Positions 15,583 through 22,960 of a DNA stretch of 34,056 nucleotides are shown piece by piece. Each line of letters opens with the position of its first letter. The stretch's first letter is position 1. Origin of the DNA: Acidobacteriota bacterium (GTDB taxonomy: Bacteria > Acidobacteriota > Terriglobia > Acidiferrales > UBA7541); NCBI GenBank assembly GCA_003166795.1, contig PMUS01000036.1, forward strand, positions 1-34,056, given 5' to 3'. A program made the translations under genes and the position numbers. The notes below the pieces were generated by a model. It did not search any database, was not told the DNA's origin, and worked only from the letters and a program-made list of their open reading frames with translations.

Positions 15583-17895
15583 CTAAAAGATTTTCTCCTG
15601 GCGCCGCAGATTCCCGGCCGAGCCGAGATTCGCGATGCGGAATACGACGCTGAACTGATTCTCGTTGCGAATCGTGCCGAACGAAAAGCGGCGATATTCA
15701 AACCCAACGCCGCAGCACGAGCCGTTGTAGGCCACCTCCACGATCTGGTTTTGAAAGGCCTCCTGAACGAAATCGTAGCTGGCCCCGAGCGTGACGTTCC
15801 AGCCATGGCGGTTCTGATCTCCGTAGCCCACGAGCGTCCGAATTTGATTCGAGTGCTGCTCGAAATTCGGCGGCGGCGGCGAAGGATTCAGCGGGAGATT
15901 GAGCGTGGAAAAGTGCGCGAGCGTGAGGAACGATTCCTTATAGGGCTTGAATTTCAGCAAAGTCCCGATGGCGGTCATCCGGTTGCGCTGCGGATCGTAG
16001 TTCACGATGAACTGCGTGTCGAATCGCTTGCCCGGCTCGATGGTGAGGTCGCTCACGATGGGCGAAAAACGGCGCGCCGCGTCCGCAAACGCGAACGGCG
16101 TGAGGGCGTCGAGCGTCTGAAACACGTTGGGCTGGCCCGGCACGAGCGCGCCGCCGAACGTGGGATCGAAGAAATATTTTTGCGTCAGCCGCCAGGTGAT
16201 GAACTCTTGGGCGTCACCGGAGCCGGTGCGGCGGTAGAGGCGCTGCGTGACTCCGTACTCGATTTCGTTGGTGTCGGTCAGCGTATCGTCCTCATCGAAG
16301 CGCAGGAACCGTCCGAAATCGTTCACGCCGCTGACGTAACGATACACGGCGTAGGGTTCGATCACATGTTTCCACTTCGTTTCGCCGGCATCGTAAACAC
16401 GTTCGAAAACCGGCATGCGGATATCCACGGATAGCTCTTCGGTGTCGCGGAAGAGCCCCTGATCGAGAAACGTTCCGCTCCTCAGTTGGCCGCCGTAATA
16501 CGTCGAGCGGAAAGTGAAGCTCGGCGTCACGCTGAGCCACTCGCCAAAATGCAATGGGATCGTCACGCTCGGGGCGATTTCGCTGCGTTCGACGAATGCC
16601 GGCGTTTCAAACGGCGTCACGTTTTCGTCGCGACTTGCCGCGCCTGTGAATGCATCGAAGGAAAAATAGATCGGGATGCGTCTGAAGAAGGCCTGGTCCA
16701 CCGAGCTGATTCGCGCTTCCGGAGCGGTGCGCAGCGTGATCGAAGTCTGCGGCGAGGCAGTGAGATAGTTCTGGTAGCTGAGCGCCGCGAAATTGACGCT
16801 GAAACCGTCGAAATTGTTCGTCAGGAACGCCGAATTGCGCACCTCGGAATTTACCGCTTCCTTAAAGGTCTCCGACCACGCAAGACGAAACGTGAGAGAC
16901 GTGAGCTGATCGAGATCGGCCACCGCGCGCCAGCCGCCCGGCAGCATAGATGTAAACAGGAGCTTCGCTTCGTGGCCGCCCTGCTTGACCGGCGGCTCAC
17001 CGTCAATCACAAGGCCGCGGTCAATCACGCCGTAGTAACTGGCGTCGAACACCGCGCCCTCCCACGGACGCATACGAAAATCGCCCTTCTGGCTCCAGCC
17101 GCGCTTGCTGTAATCCGCCGCACCAAGCGTCAAATCCATCCAGTCAAGCGGCGCCCAGTAAACCGAATCGCCGAGGACGTATCCCTTTTGCGATGTGTTC
17201 CCCAATTCGGGAACCAGGAACCCGGAATCGCGGCGCTGTTCGGCGGGAACCGTGGCGAACGGCAAGTAGAGAACTGGAATCGAATAAAGCCGGAAGTTGC
17301 CATTCTCGATTCGCACGGACTGCTTCAGCCGCACCGTCGCGGCTGGCGCATAAAATTTCCAGGTGGGGTGGCCTGGCTTACAGACCGTCAGCCACGCTTT
17401 GTGAATGCGATAGGTGTTTTCGTCGAGCCGGTCCGCTTCTTCCGCCTCGAAATAGAGCGGATTGGGGCTGATGAGCAGAGTGGGCATGGGGTGCCGCTGC
17501 ATGGCGAAGGTCCCGCGGACGTGGTGAAAAGTGCCGCGGCCGGTGCGGAGTTCGTAACGCGCGTCGTCCGCTTCGACGTGTTGCGTCAGGTAATCGAGCT
17601 GCACGTGACCGTGCGCAACCACGACCTGGGTTTCGTTGTCGTATTCGACGTGATCGGCGCGCAGCCGCGCGTTCTCGTAGCGGACGTCCACGTGTCCATC
17701 GGCGTAGAAGATTTTCCCGGCCTGGCGCTGCTGGTCCGCTTCGAGCGTGGCCTCACCGCCGGCGGTGAGACCCACGAGCGGTTTCTGCGGTGTCGCCTGA
17801 GCCCACAGCGCTCGAGGAGCCACCGCGAAAAGCGGGAGCAGCGCCAGGTAAAGCGCCAGCCTGCGGACAGAAATCGAGAGAATCGCGTTGAGCAT
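15583..17895 (-). CDS. lptD: LPS-assembly outer-membrane protein LptD
   Basis: This 770-residue protein has a signal peptide (hydrophobic residues 11-32, cleaved near ALWAQA). An OstA/LptA-like jellyroll follows (about 50-160; repeats such as FYADGHVDVRYENARLRADHVEYD), then a long C-terminal beta-barrel region. The segment TVCKPGHPTWKFYAPAATVRL matches the conserved jellyroll-to-barrel junction. LptD with lipoprotein LptE inserts lipopolysaccharide into the outer leaflet, so the organism is an outer-membrane bacterium. Only one Cys is seen near the start and an adjacent CC pair near the C-terminus (GSCCGVGF), so disulfide pairing may differ from E. coli. A weak TGTTAGGCT at 17924-17932 (minus) could be its extended -10 element. 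Confidence 0.93.
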   Translation of the reverse strand: MLNAILSISVRRLALYLALLPLFAVAPRALWAQATPQKPLVGLTAGGEATLEADQQRQAGKIFYADGHVDVRYENARLRADHVEYDNETQVVVAHGHVQLDYLTQHVEADDARYELRTGRGTFHHVRGTFAMQRHPMPTLLISPNPLYFEAEEADRLDENTYRIHKAWLTVCKPGHPTWKFYAPAATVRLKQSVRIENGNFRLYSIPVLYLPFATVPAEQRRDSGFLVPELGNTSQKGYVLGDSVYWAPLDWMDLTLGAADYSKRGWSQKGDFRMRPWEGAVFDASYYGVIDRGLVIDGEPPVKQGGHEAKLLFTSMLPGGWRAVADLDQLTSLTFRLAWSETFKEAVNSEVRNSAFLTNNFDGFSVNFAALSYQNYLTASPQTSITLRTAPEARISSVDQAFFRRIPIYFSFDAFTGAASRDENVTPFETPAFVERSEIAPSVTIPLHFGEWLSVTPSFTFRSTYYGGQLRSGTFLDQGLFRDTEELSVDIRMPVFERVYDAGETKWKHVIEPYAVYRYVSGVNDFGRFLRFDEDDTLTDTNEIEYGVTQRLYRRTGSGDAQEFITWRLTQKYFFDPTFGGALVPGQPNVFQTLDALTPFAFADAARRFSPIVSDLTIEPGKRFDTQFIVNYDPQRNRMTAIGTLLKFKPYKESFLTLAHFSTLNLPLNPSPPPPNFEQHSNQIRTLVGYGDQNRHGWNVTLGASYDFVQEAFQNQIVEVAYNGSCCGVGFEYRRFSFGTIRNENQFSVVFRIANLGSAGNLRRQEKIF

Positions 17896-18110
17896 CGCCT
17901 AAGAAATGCAAAAAAGAAAACTGAGCCTAACACGCGCCTTCCGCGCCCGCAATCAGCGGCCCGATCGGGCGAGCCATCCCCCAAGTGCAGCGCGACGAAT
18001 GAACTCCTGTTCGTCCAGTTACATTCGTCTCAGAGTCCTGGGGTGCGGCGCGTGTTGCCTGATCGGCCACACGAGTGTTGAACCCGCCACTCTCGAACGC
18101 CTCGGGCTCG

Positions 18111-18119
18111 TGATATGAT
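18111..18119 (+). promoter_or_regulatory. Extended -10 promoter of the RDD gene
   Basis: TGATATGAT reads as TGn + TATGAT. It lies 41 nt upstream of the GTG start at 18161. No matching -35 hexamer is seen 17 nt upstream, which is tolerated by extended -10 promoters. Confidence 0.4.
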
Positions 18120-18160
18120 CCGCACGTTCCACTGGATCTTCCGCAGCGCAAAACGGACCA

Positions 18161-19036
18161 GTGATACGTATCTGCTCGAAGTGTGGCGCCCTCTTGCTCG
18201 ACGACACCGAAAGTTGTTCTTTCTGTGACGTTCCTGCTGTCGAAAATGGCGAAATTCCCGAGCCTGTAACCGTTGGAGCCGGCTCGCTCGCCGAGACTCC
18301 TGAGCCCGAATGGCGCATGGAGGTCTCCCGGCGCCTGGAGCAATACCGCACGCGCCGAGGTCACCTGCACCCGGACGACTCCCAGTCCGGGCTTCCCTTC
18401 CGGCAGCCAGCCTCGGTCCCCGACATCGAAGACGAAGTCCCTGAGCGCCCGCGCCTGCGGCCGGCGCAGCGCCAGCGTTCGGCCGAGCGCGTCGAGATCT
18501 GCATTCAGCCCGAGCTCAATTTCTCGAGTTCGCCGGACGACCGCGCACGGCCACAAACAGCTCTTGTGCCGGTTGCGACCCTGGCCGAACGCCGCTGGGC
18601 GGGCATCCTTGATGCGCTCTTTCTGGGCATCACGTGCGTGGGATTCATGAGCATGTTCCGGTCGCTCGGCGGGCAGATGACGCTGGAGAAAACCGATGCG
18701 ATTGTATATCTCGCCGTGGCGTACCTTTTTTACGCTCTCTATTTCTTCCTGTTCACGGTGATGGCGGGCGCAACTCCCGGAATGCAGTTGCGCGGCCTGA
18801 CCGTCGTGCGCCTTGACGGCAGCCTTCCTGACTCGCGCCAGCTTTTGTGGCGCAACTTCGGATACATGCTCTCCGGAGCGACGCTGCTGCTGGGATTCGT
18901 CTGGGCGGTCTGGGACGAGGACCATTTCACCTGGCAGGACCGCATGTCGCAGACCTACATCACTGCCGCGGCGCCGCTTTCCAATCTCGACTCGCTCGAC
19001 ATTCCCGCGGGGCGCCGCCGCTTTGCTCACAAATAA
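18161..19036 (+). CDS. Zinc-ribbon plus RDD-domain membrane protein
   Basis: This 291-residue protein opens with a zinc-ribbon pair, CSKCG and CSFC (residues 5-8 and 19-22). A long charged, Pro-rich linker (about 30-140) follows, then an RDD domain with three membrane segments: WAGILDALFLGITCVGFMSMF, AIVYLAVAYLFYALYFFLFTVMAG and FGYMLSGATLLLGFVWAVW. The conserved AERRWAGILDALFL carries the Arg and Asp that name the family, and GATPGMQLRGLTVVR is a second signature. The start is a GTG at 18161; the first ATG is downstream of the zinc ribbon. Some RDD proteins have been linked to ion transport, but most are unassigned. It is divergent from lptD and followed by a Crp-type regulator in the same direction. 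Confidence 0.82.
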   Translation: MIRICSKCGALLLDDTESCSFCDVPAVENGEIPEPVTVGAGSLAETPEPEWRMEVSRRLEQYRTRRGHLHPDDSQSGLPFRQPASVPDIEDEVPERPRLRPAQRQRSAERVEICIQPELNFSSSPDDRARPQTALVPVATLAERRWAGILDALFLGITCVGFMSMFRSLGGQMTLEKTDAIVYLAVAYLFYALYFFLFTVMAGATPGMQLRGLTVVRLDGSLPDSRQLLWRNFGYMLSGATLLLGFVWAVWDEDHFTWQDRMSQTYITAAAPLSNLDSLDIPAGRRRFAHK

Positions 19037-19147
19037 GACGACCTGTCTCGCGCGGTTTTCTTCCCATCCCTTCGCGACCGTCGCCCACTTGACTCGATTT
19101 CCCTCTTGCCGGAAGATCGTCTTACGGGCCCCGAGGAAACGGACGGA

Positions 19148-19807
19148 ATGAAGAGATTGCCGAAAAACCAGCGATTTAACCTCCACGCATTTCTGAATAC
19201 CGGCGGGCTGGGCAAGAAGGTCGTGCAGTACCGGAACAAGCAGGTCGTGTTTTCACAGGGTGAAGAGTCCTCGAAAGTCTTTTACATCCAAAAGGGCCGC
19301 GTCAAACTCACGGTGCTTTCCAAGAACGCAAAGGAAGCCGTTGTCGCGATCCTGACCGACGGCGATTTCCTCGGAGAAGGATGCCTGGCCGGGCAGCCCC
19401 TGCGGATGGCTACCGCGACCGCCATTTCCGCAAGCTCCATCCTGGAAATTCGCAAGAGCGCCATGATGCGGGTGCTTCGCGAAGAGCACGCTTTCTCGGA
19501 ACGGTTCATCGCGCATATCCTGGAGCGCAATATTCGTTTTGAAGCCGATCTCGTGGACCAGCTTTTCAATTCCAGCGAACGTCGCCTCGCCCGGACGCTG
19601 CTCCTGCTCGCGCGATATGGCAAGGAAGGCAAGCCCGAGACGATCGTTCCCAAAATCAGCCAGGAAACCCTCGCCGAAATGGTGGGAACCACTCGGTCGC
19701 GTGTGAGTTTTTTCATGAACAAATTCAGAAAGCTCGGTTTCATCGAGTACAACGGCGGGCTCTCCGTGCACAGCTCGCTCCTCAACGTCGTCCTCGTCGA
19801 CGAATAA
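19148..19807 (+). CDS. Crp/Fnr-family transcriptional regulator
   Basis: This 219-residue protein has an N-terminal cyclic-nucleotide-binding fold (about residues 18-130; VVFSQGEESSKVFYIQKGRVKLTV and a DGDFLGEGCLAG loop). A dimer helix and a C-terminal winged HTH follow (ISQETLAEMVGTTRSRVSFFMNKFRKLGFI). The phosphate-cassette region lacks the usual R-S/T-A pair of cAMP binders (GQPLRMATATA), so the ligand is uncertain. No N-terminal cysteine cluster for an Fe-S centre is present. ATG 19148 is preferred over an in-frame TTG at 19106 because GAGGAAA lies about 8 nt upstream. A perfect palindrome sits 37 nt downstream of the stop codon, in front of the radical SAM gene, and could be this protein's or another regulator's operator. 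Confidence 0.9.
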   Translation: MKRLPKNQRFNLHAFLNTGGLGKKVVQYRNKQVVFSQGEESSKVFYIQKGRVKLTVLSKNAKEAVVAILTDGDFLGEGCLAGQPLRMATATAISASSILEIRKSAMMRVLREEHAFSERFIAHILERNIRFEADLVDQLFNSSERRLARTLLLLARYGKEGKPETIVPKISQETLAEMVGTTRSRVSFFMNKFRKLGFIEYNGGLSVHSSLLNVVLVDE

Positions 19808-19844
19808 AGCCCTCCAGTCCCGCATCAGACAAATTTTGCCAAAG

Positions 19845-19860
19845 TGGTCAATATTGACCA
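19845..19860. promoter_or_regulatory. Perfect 16-bp palindrome, candidate operator
   Basis: TGGTCAATATTGACCA is a perfect dyad, and symmetry continues outside it (AAA three bases on the left, TTT on the right). It lies 79 nt upstream of the radical SAM start. A hairpin with a following T-run could also act as a weak terminator for the Crp-type gene, but the stem is AT-rich and short. Confidence 0.6.
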
Positions 19861-19938
19861 TTTTTGAAATCTGCGTTCGGCCTACGCTTTACTTCTGGAA
19901 GTACCCCTTTCCCATTGTCCGCGACCAAGAGGAAACAC

Positions 19939-21495
19939 ATGAGAATTTTGCTCTACAACCCTGACAACGGGGTCACGAAAAACTTCATGCCGCATCTTTG
20001 GATGTTCCTGCTCCAGGCGCTGACGCCGCCCGGCCACGAAGTGTTTCTCATGGACGGCAACGCGCAACCGGTGGATGAAGAAGGCCTCGCTCGCTACGTT
20101 CGCGAACAAAAGATCGGACTCGTGGGCATCGGCGCGATGACCAGAATGATCGCGAAGGCTTACCGCATGGCCGACGCGGTCCGCGCCATAGGAGTGCCGG
20201 TCGTGATGGGGGGACCTCACGTGACGGAGTTGGCCGATGAAGCGCTCGGCCGGGATGGCGGCCCGCGCCATGCCGACGCTGTCGCCCTCGGCGAGGCCGA
20301 TGAAACCTGGCCACAGATCGTCGAGGATGCCGTGCGCGGCCAGCTAAAGGATATCTACTCTCCGATGGACGAATTCGGCAAGGAGCGCAAGCCTCCTCTC
20401 CGGCCTTATCCCGCGATCCCGTGGGAATCCGTGGACCTCGATCAATTCAACATTGTTCCCAAGGTTGCCGCGCCGCTGCTGAAGCGCTTCGGAGGCGGAT
20501 GGGGGACGTTTCGCGTTATCCCGGTCGAATCAGGGCGCGGCTGCCCGTACGGATGCGAATTCTGCACCGTGACCGGCTTTTTCGGCGACTCCATCCGGTT
20601 TCGCACCAACGAAAGTGTCGTGAACGAGTTGCTGAAACTGAAGGAGCGCGCGCGAAGCGAACGCGGCCAGATCGCCGTTTTTTTCATTGACGACAATTTC
20701 GCCATCAACGTCAAGCGCACGAAGTCGCTCCTGCGCGACATTATCGCCGCCAACGCGCAGGTGCATTGGGTCGCGCAAATCAGCGCCAATTTATTGCGTG
20801 ACGAGGAACTCGTTGACCTGATTGCCGCCGCCGGCGGAAAGTGGATTTTCATCGGCATGGAATCGATCGATCCGGCAAATCTGAAGGACATGAACAAGGG
20901 GTTCAACAAGCCCGGCGAATACGCCGCCGTGCTCGAGAGGCTCGCGCAGCGGAATGTGTACGCGATTACGTCCTTTATCTTCGGCATGGACAACGACACA
21001 ACCGGCGTGGCGGAGCGGACGCTCGAGCAGATTCGAACGTGGCCTGCGGGTCTGCCCATCTTCGGATTGCTGACGCCCTTGCCGGCGACGCCGCTTTACA
21101 AGAGGCTCGAGGTTGCCGGAAGGCTGACTCGGCCCAAGCACTGGCAGGAGTTCATACCCTTTGCGATGGCCCACACCCCGCTGAAAATGACGATTCCCGA
21201 GGCTCACGAGGAGGTCAGGTATGGCTGGGCTCAGGCCTACAGCCCGGCGGCAATCGCCAAGGCCGTGCATTCGCTCGACCACAAGCCCCTCGGCTACCGC
21301 ATCAACATACTCATCGCGCGCCTCTGCTTCCGCGGGATCTATTTCCCTCAAATGGGCAAGCTCGCGTGGGTGAAGACAATCTTCCAAAGCCGAGCCATCA
21401 TCTGGAAACTCATCAAGGAAGGCTTCGGAGGCCGTCCCGCCGAGTTGCCCGCCAGCCCGGCCACAATCTCAAGCAGCCCCAGCGCCTTGACCTGA
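19939..21495 (+). CDS. B12-binding-domain radical SAM protein
   Basis: This 518-residue protein has a Rossmann-like cobalamin-binding-type domain (residues about 1-140; MRILLYNP, VGIGAMTRM, VPVVMGGPHVTELADEAL, ALGEADETW). A radical SAM core follows, with the cluster motif CPYGCEFC (Cys202, Cys206, Cys209), FFIDDNF and IGMES. The usual DxHxxG base-off motif is not seen, so cobalamin binding must be tested. The C-terminal 150 residues are a family-specific extension. ATG 19939 is supported by AGAGGA 5 nt upstream. Related enzymes act on lipids, hopanoids, tetrapyrroles and peptides; the substrate here is unknown. It stands between a Crp-type regulator and an S41-like gene, with its own candidate operator. 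Confidence 0.87.
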   Translation: MRILLYNPDNGVTKNFMPHLWMFLLQALTPPGHEVFLMDGNAQPVDEEGLARYVREQKIGLVGIGAMTRMIAKAYRMADAVRAIGVPVVMGGPHVTELADEALGRDGGPRHADAVALGEADETWPQIVEDAVRGQLKDIYSPMDEFGKERKPPLRPYPAIPWESVDLDQFNIVPKVAAPLLKRFGGGWGTFRVIPVESGRGCPYGCEFCTVTGFFGDSIRFRTNESVVNELLKLKERARSERGQIAVFFIDDNFAINVKRTKSLLRDIIAANAQVHWVAQISANLLRDEELVDLIAAAGGKWIFIGMESIDPANLKDMNKGFNKPGEYAAVLERLAQRNVYAITSFIFGMDNDTTGVAERTLEQIRTWPAGLPIFGLLTPLPATPLYKRLEVAGRLTRPKHWQEFIPFAMAHTPLKMTIPEAHEEVRYGWAQAYSPAAIAKAVHSLDHKPLGYRINILIARLCFRGIYFPQMGKLAWVKTIFQSRAIIWKLIKEGFGGRPAELPASPATISSSPSALT

Positions 21496-21543
21496 TCCCC
21501 ACGCGATACCGCGGTTTCAAAATCTGCGAATCTCGATAGCCGA

Positions 21544-21552
21544 TGTTATAAT
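21544..21552 (+). promoter_or_regulatory. Extended -10 promoter of the S41-like gene
   Basis: TGTTATAAT is a perfect extended -10 element (TGn + TATAAT). It lies 79 nt upstream of the ATG at 21632, with only a weak -35 match (CTGCGA) 17 nt upstream. Confidence 0.6.
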
Positions 21553-21631
21553 GGGGCTTCCTTTGGCGCGCTCGGCGCGTCCAAATATTGATACCAGGCG
21601 CGGGGCGCGCGGCCGGGAAAAGGGACCATAG

Positions 21632-22837
21632 ATGACTTCCGTCACTAAGAAGATCGTTATCGGGCTGTCAGTGATCGTCTTCGGCTTTGTTGCTGTGGGC
21701 TACGTTCGCGGGCGCTCCTCGGACGACAAGGCCTTCCGCGCGCTCACCGTCTATGGCGAAGTGCTCGATCGCATCCAGCGAGAATACGTGGACGAGCCCA
21801 ATCTGCATCAGGTGACCAGCGGCGCCCTCCACGGCCTGTTCGATTCGCTCGACCCGCAATCGAGCTATCTGAGCCCGCTTGAATATACCGACTACAAGGA
21901 AAAGAGCGCGGTCAGCCCCAAGGCTGAAGCCGGACTCGCGCTCACCAAGCGTTTCGGATACATCAGCGTCATTTCCGCGCTGCCGGATAGCCCGGCCCAG
22001 AAAGCGGGCCTGCAACTTGGCGACGTCCTCGAAAAAATCGCCGGCTTTACCACCGGACAAATGGCCATCGAGCAGGCGCAGCTTCTCCTGAGCGGCGATC
22101 CGGGAACAGTCGTCAAGCTCTCCGTGATCCGTCGCGGCAAGGCCGAACCTCAGGATATGGAAATCACGCTCGCGAAGGTGCCGGCGCCCAAGCTCGTCGA
22201 GGACAAACTCGAGGGTGACATCGCCTATCTTCGCGTTTCTGAATTCCAGCCGGGCGCCACGAAGCAGATTCGTGACGAGCTCGTGCAACTCGAACATCAA
22301 GGCGCGCACAAGCTGATTCTCGATCTGCGCGATTGCGCTCTCGGCGACGACCAGGAAGGCATCTCCACCGCCCAGCTCTTCCTTCCCTCGGGCACCATCA
22401 CTTCGCTCAAGGGACAGACAATGTCGCCGGTGGTTTCTTCCGCCGATGCATCGAAAGTCGCGTGGGCCCAGCCCGTCACCGTGCTGATTGATACCGGCAC
22501 GGCCGGCCCCGCCGAAATTCTTGCGGGCGCGATCGCGGACAATCATCGCGGCGAGACGGTCGGCATGCGCACCTACGGCACCGCCTCCCAGCAGAAGCTG
22601 ATTCAACTCGAGGACGGATCCGCGCTGATCCTCACCCTGGCGGATTACTACACGCCCGCCGGCAAGGAAATCCCCGTTGACGGCGTCGCACCCACGCGGG
22701 AAGTGCACCCTTCGCCGGACGATGTGACGGCAGCGGACGAGTACCCGCCCGCTCCGTCGAGTTCGCCGACCGACCCCGACGTCAAGAAGGCTATCGAGAT
22801 TTTGCAGGGCGCAAGCCCGGCGCGGAAAGCCGCCTAG
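21632..22837 (+). CDS. S41 / CtpA-like protein lacking catalytic Ser and Lys (probable pseudoprotease)
   Basis: This 401-residue protein has an N-terminal membrane anchor (residues 8-25), a CtpA-type N-terminal helical part, a PDZ domain (about 95-185; SALPDSPAQKAGLQLGDVLEKI) and an S41 core (about 195-355). Alignment to E. coli Prc around VLIDTGTAGPAEILAGAIADN puts Gly292 at the catalytic Ser430 position and Thr317 (in TYGTAS) at the Lys455 position. Asp303 matches Asp441, and the spacings of 11 and 25 residues are kept exactly. The usual NPGG after LDLRD is also replaced. Proteolysis by the normal Ser-Lys dyad is therefore not expected. The following yibQ-like gene keeps the synteny seen for real ctpA genes. 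It has its own extended -10 promoter. Confidence 0.88.
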   Translation: MTSVTKKIVIGLSVIVFGFVAVGYVRGRSSDDKAFRALTVYGEVLDRIQREYVDEPNLHQVTSGALHGLFDSLDPQSSYLSPLEYTDYKEKSAVSPKAEAGLALTKRFGYISVISALPDSPAQKAGLQLGDVLEKIAGFTTGQMAIEQAQLLLSGDPGTVVKLSVIRRGKAEPQDMEITLAKVPAPKLVEDKLEGDIAYLRVSEFQPGATKQIRDELVQLEHQGAHKLILDLRDCALGDDQEGISTAQLFLPSGTITSLKGQTMSPVVSSADASKVAWAQPVTVLIDTGTAGPAEILAGAIADNHRGETVGMRTYGTASQQKLIQLEDGSALILTLADYYTPAGKEIPVDGVAPTREVHPSPDDVTAADEYPPAPSSSPTDPDVKKAIEILQGASPARKAA

Positions 22838-22926
22838 CTAATCGTGGCGGATTTGCGCGGGATACTGGCCGCGCCCTCGACTCGCCCCAACATTCGTTTC
22901 CAACCGACGAAGCACAAGGTGCGCGC

Positions 22927-22960
22927 TGTCATCCCGAAGGCATTCATGCCTGAGGGATCT
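22927..22960 (+). repeat. Two-tier palindromic element at the 5' end of the YibQ-like gene
   Basis: The outer arms ATCCC (22931-22935) and GGGAT (22954-22958) enclose the inner arms GGCAT (22939-22943) and ATGCC (22946-22950), with TC between the inner arms. The stretch resembles short palindromic intergenic repeats that end in a GAGGGATCT-like tail. It contains the preferred ATG of the next gene. No second copy was found in the window. Confidence 0.5.

Noticed and set aside
16486..18081. 531-codon open frame on the plus strand opposite lptD
   Set aside because: It is the antisense shadow of lptD, rich in Arg and His as expected from high-GC reverse frames, with no family motif. The same reasoning removed long antisense frames at 3948-4994, 10879-11952, 11616-12611 and 14169-15653.
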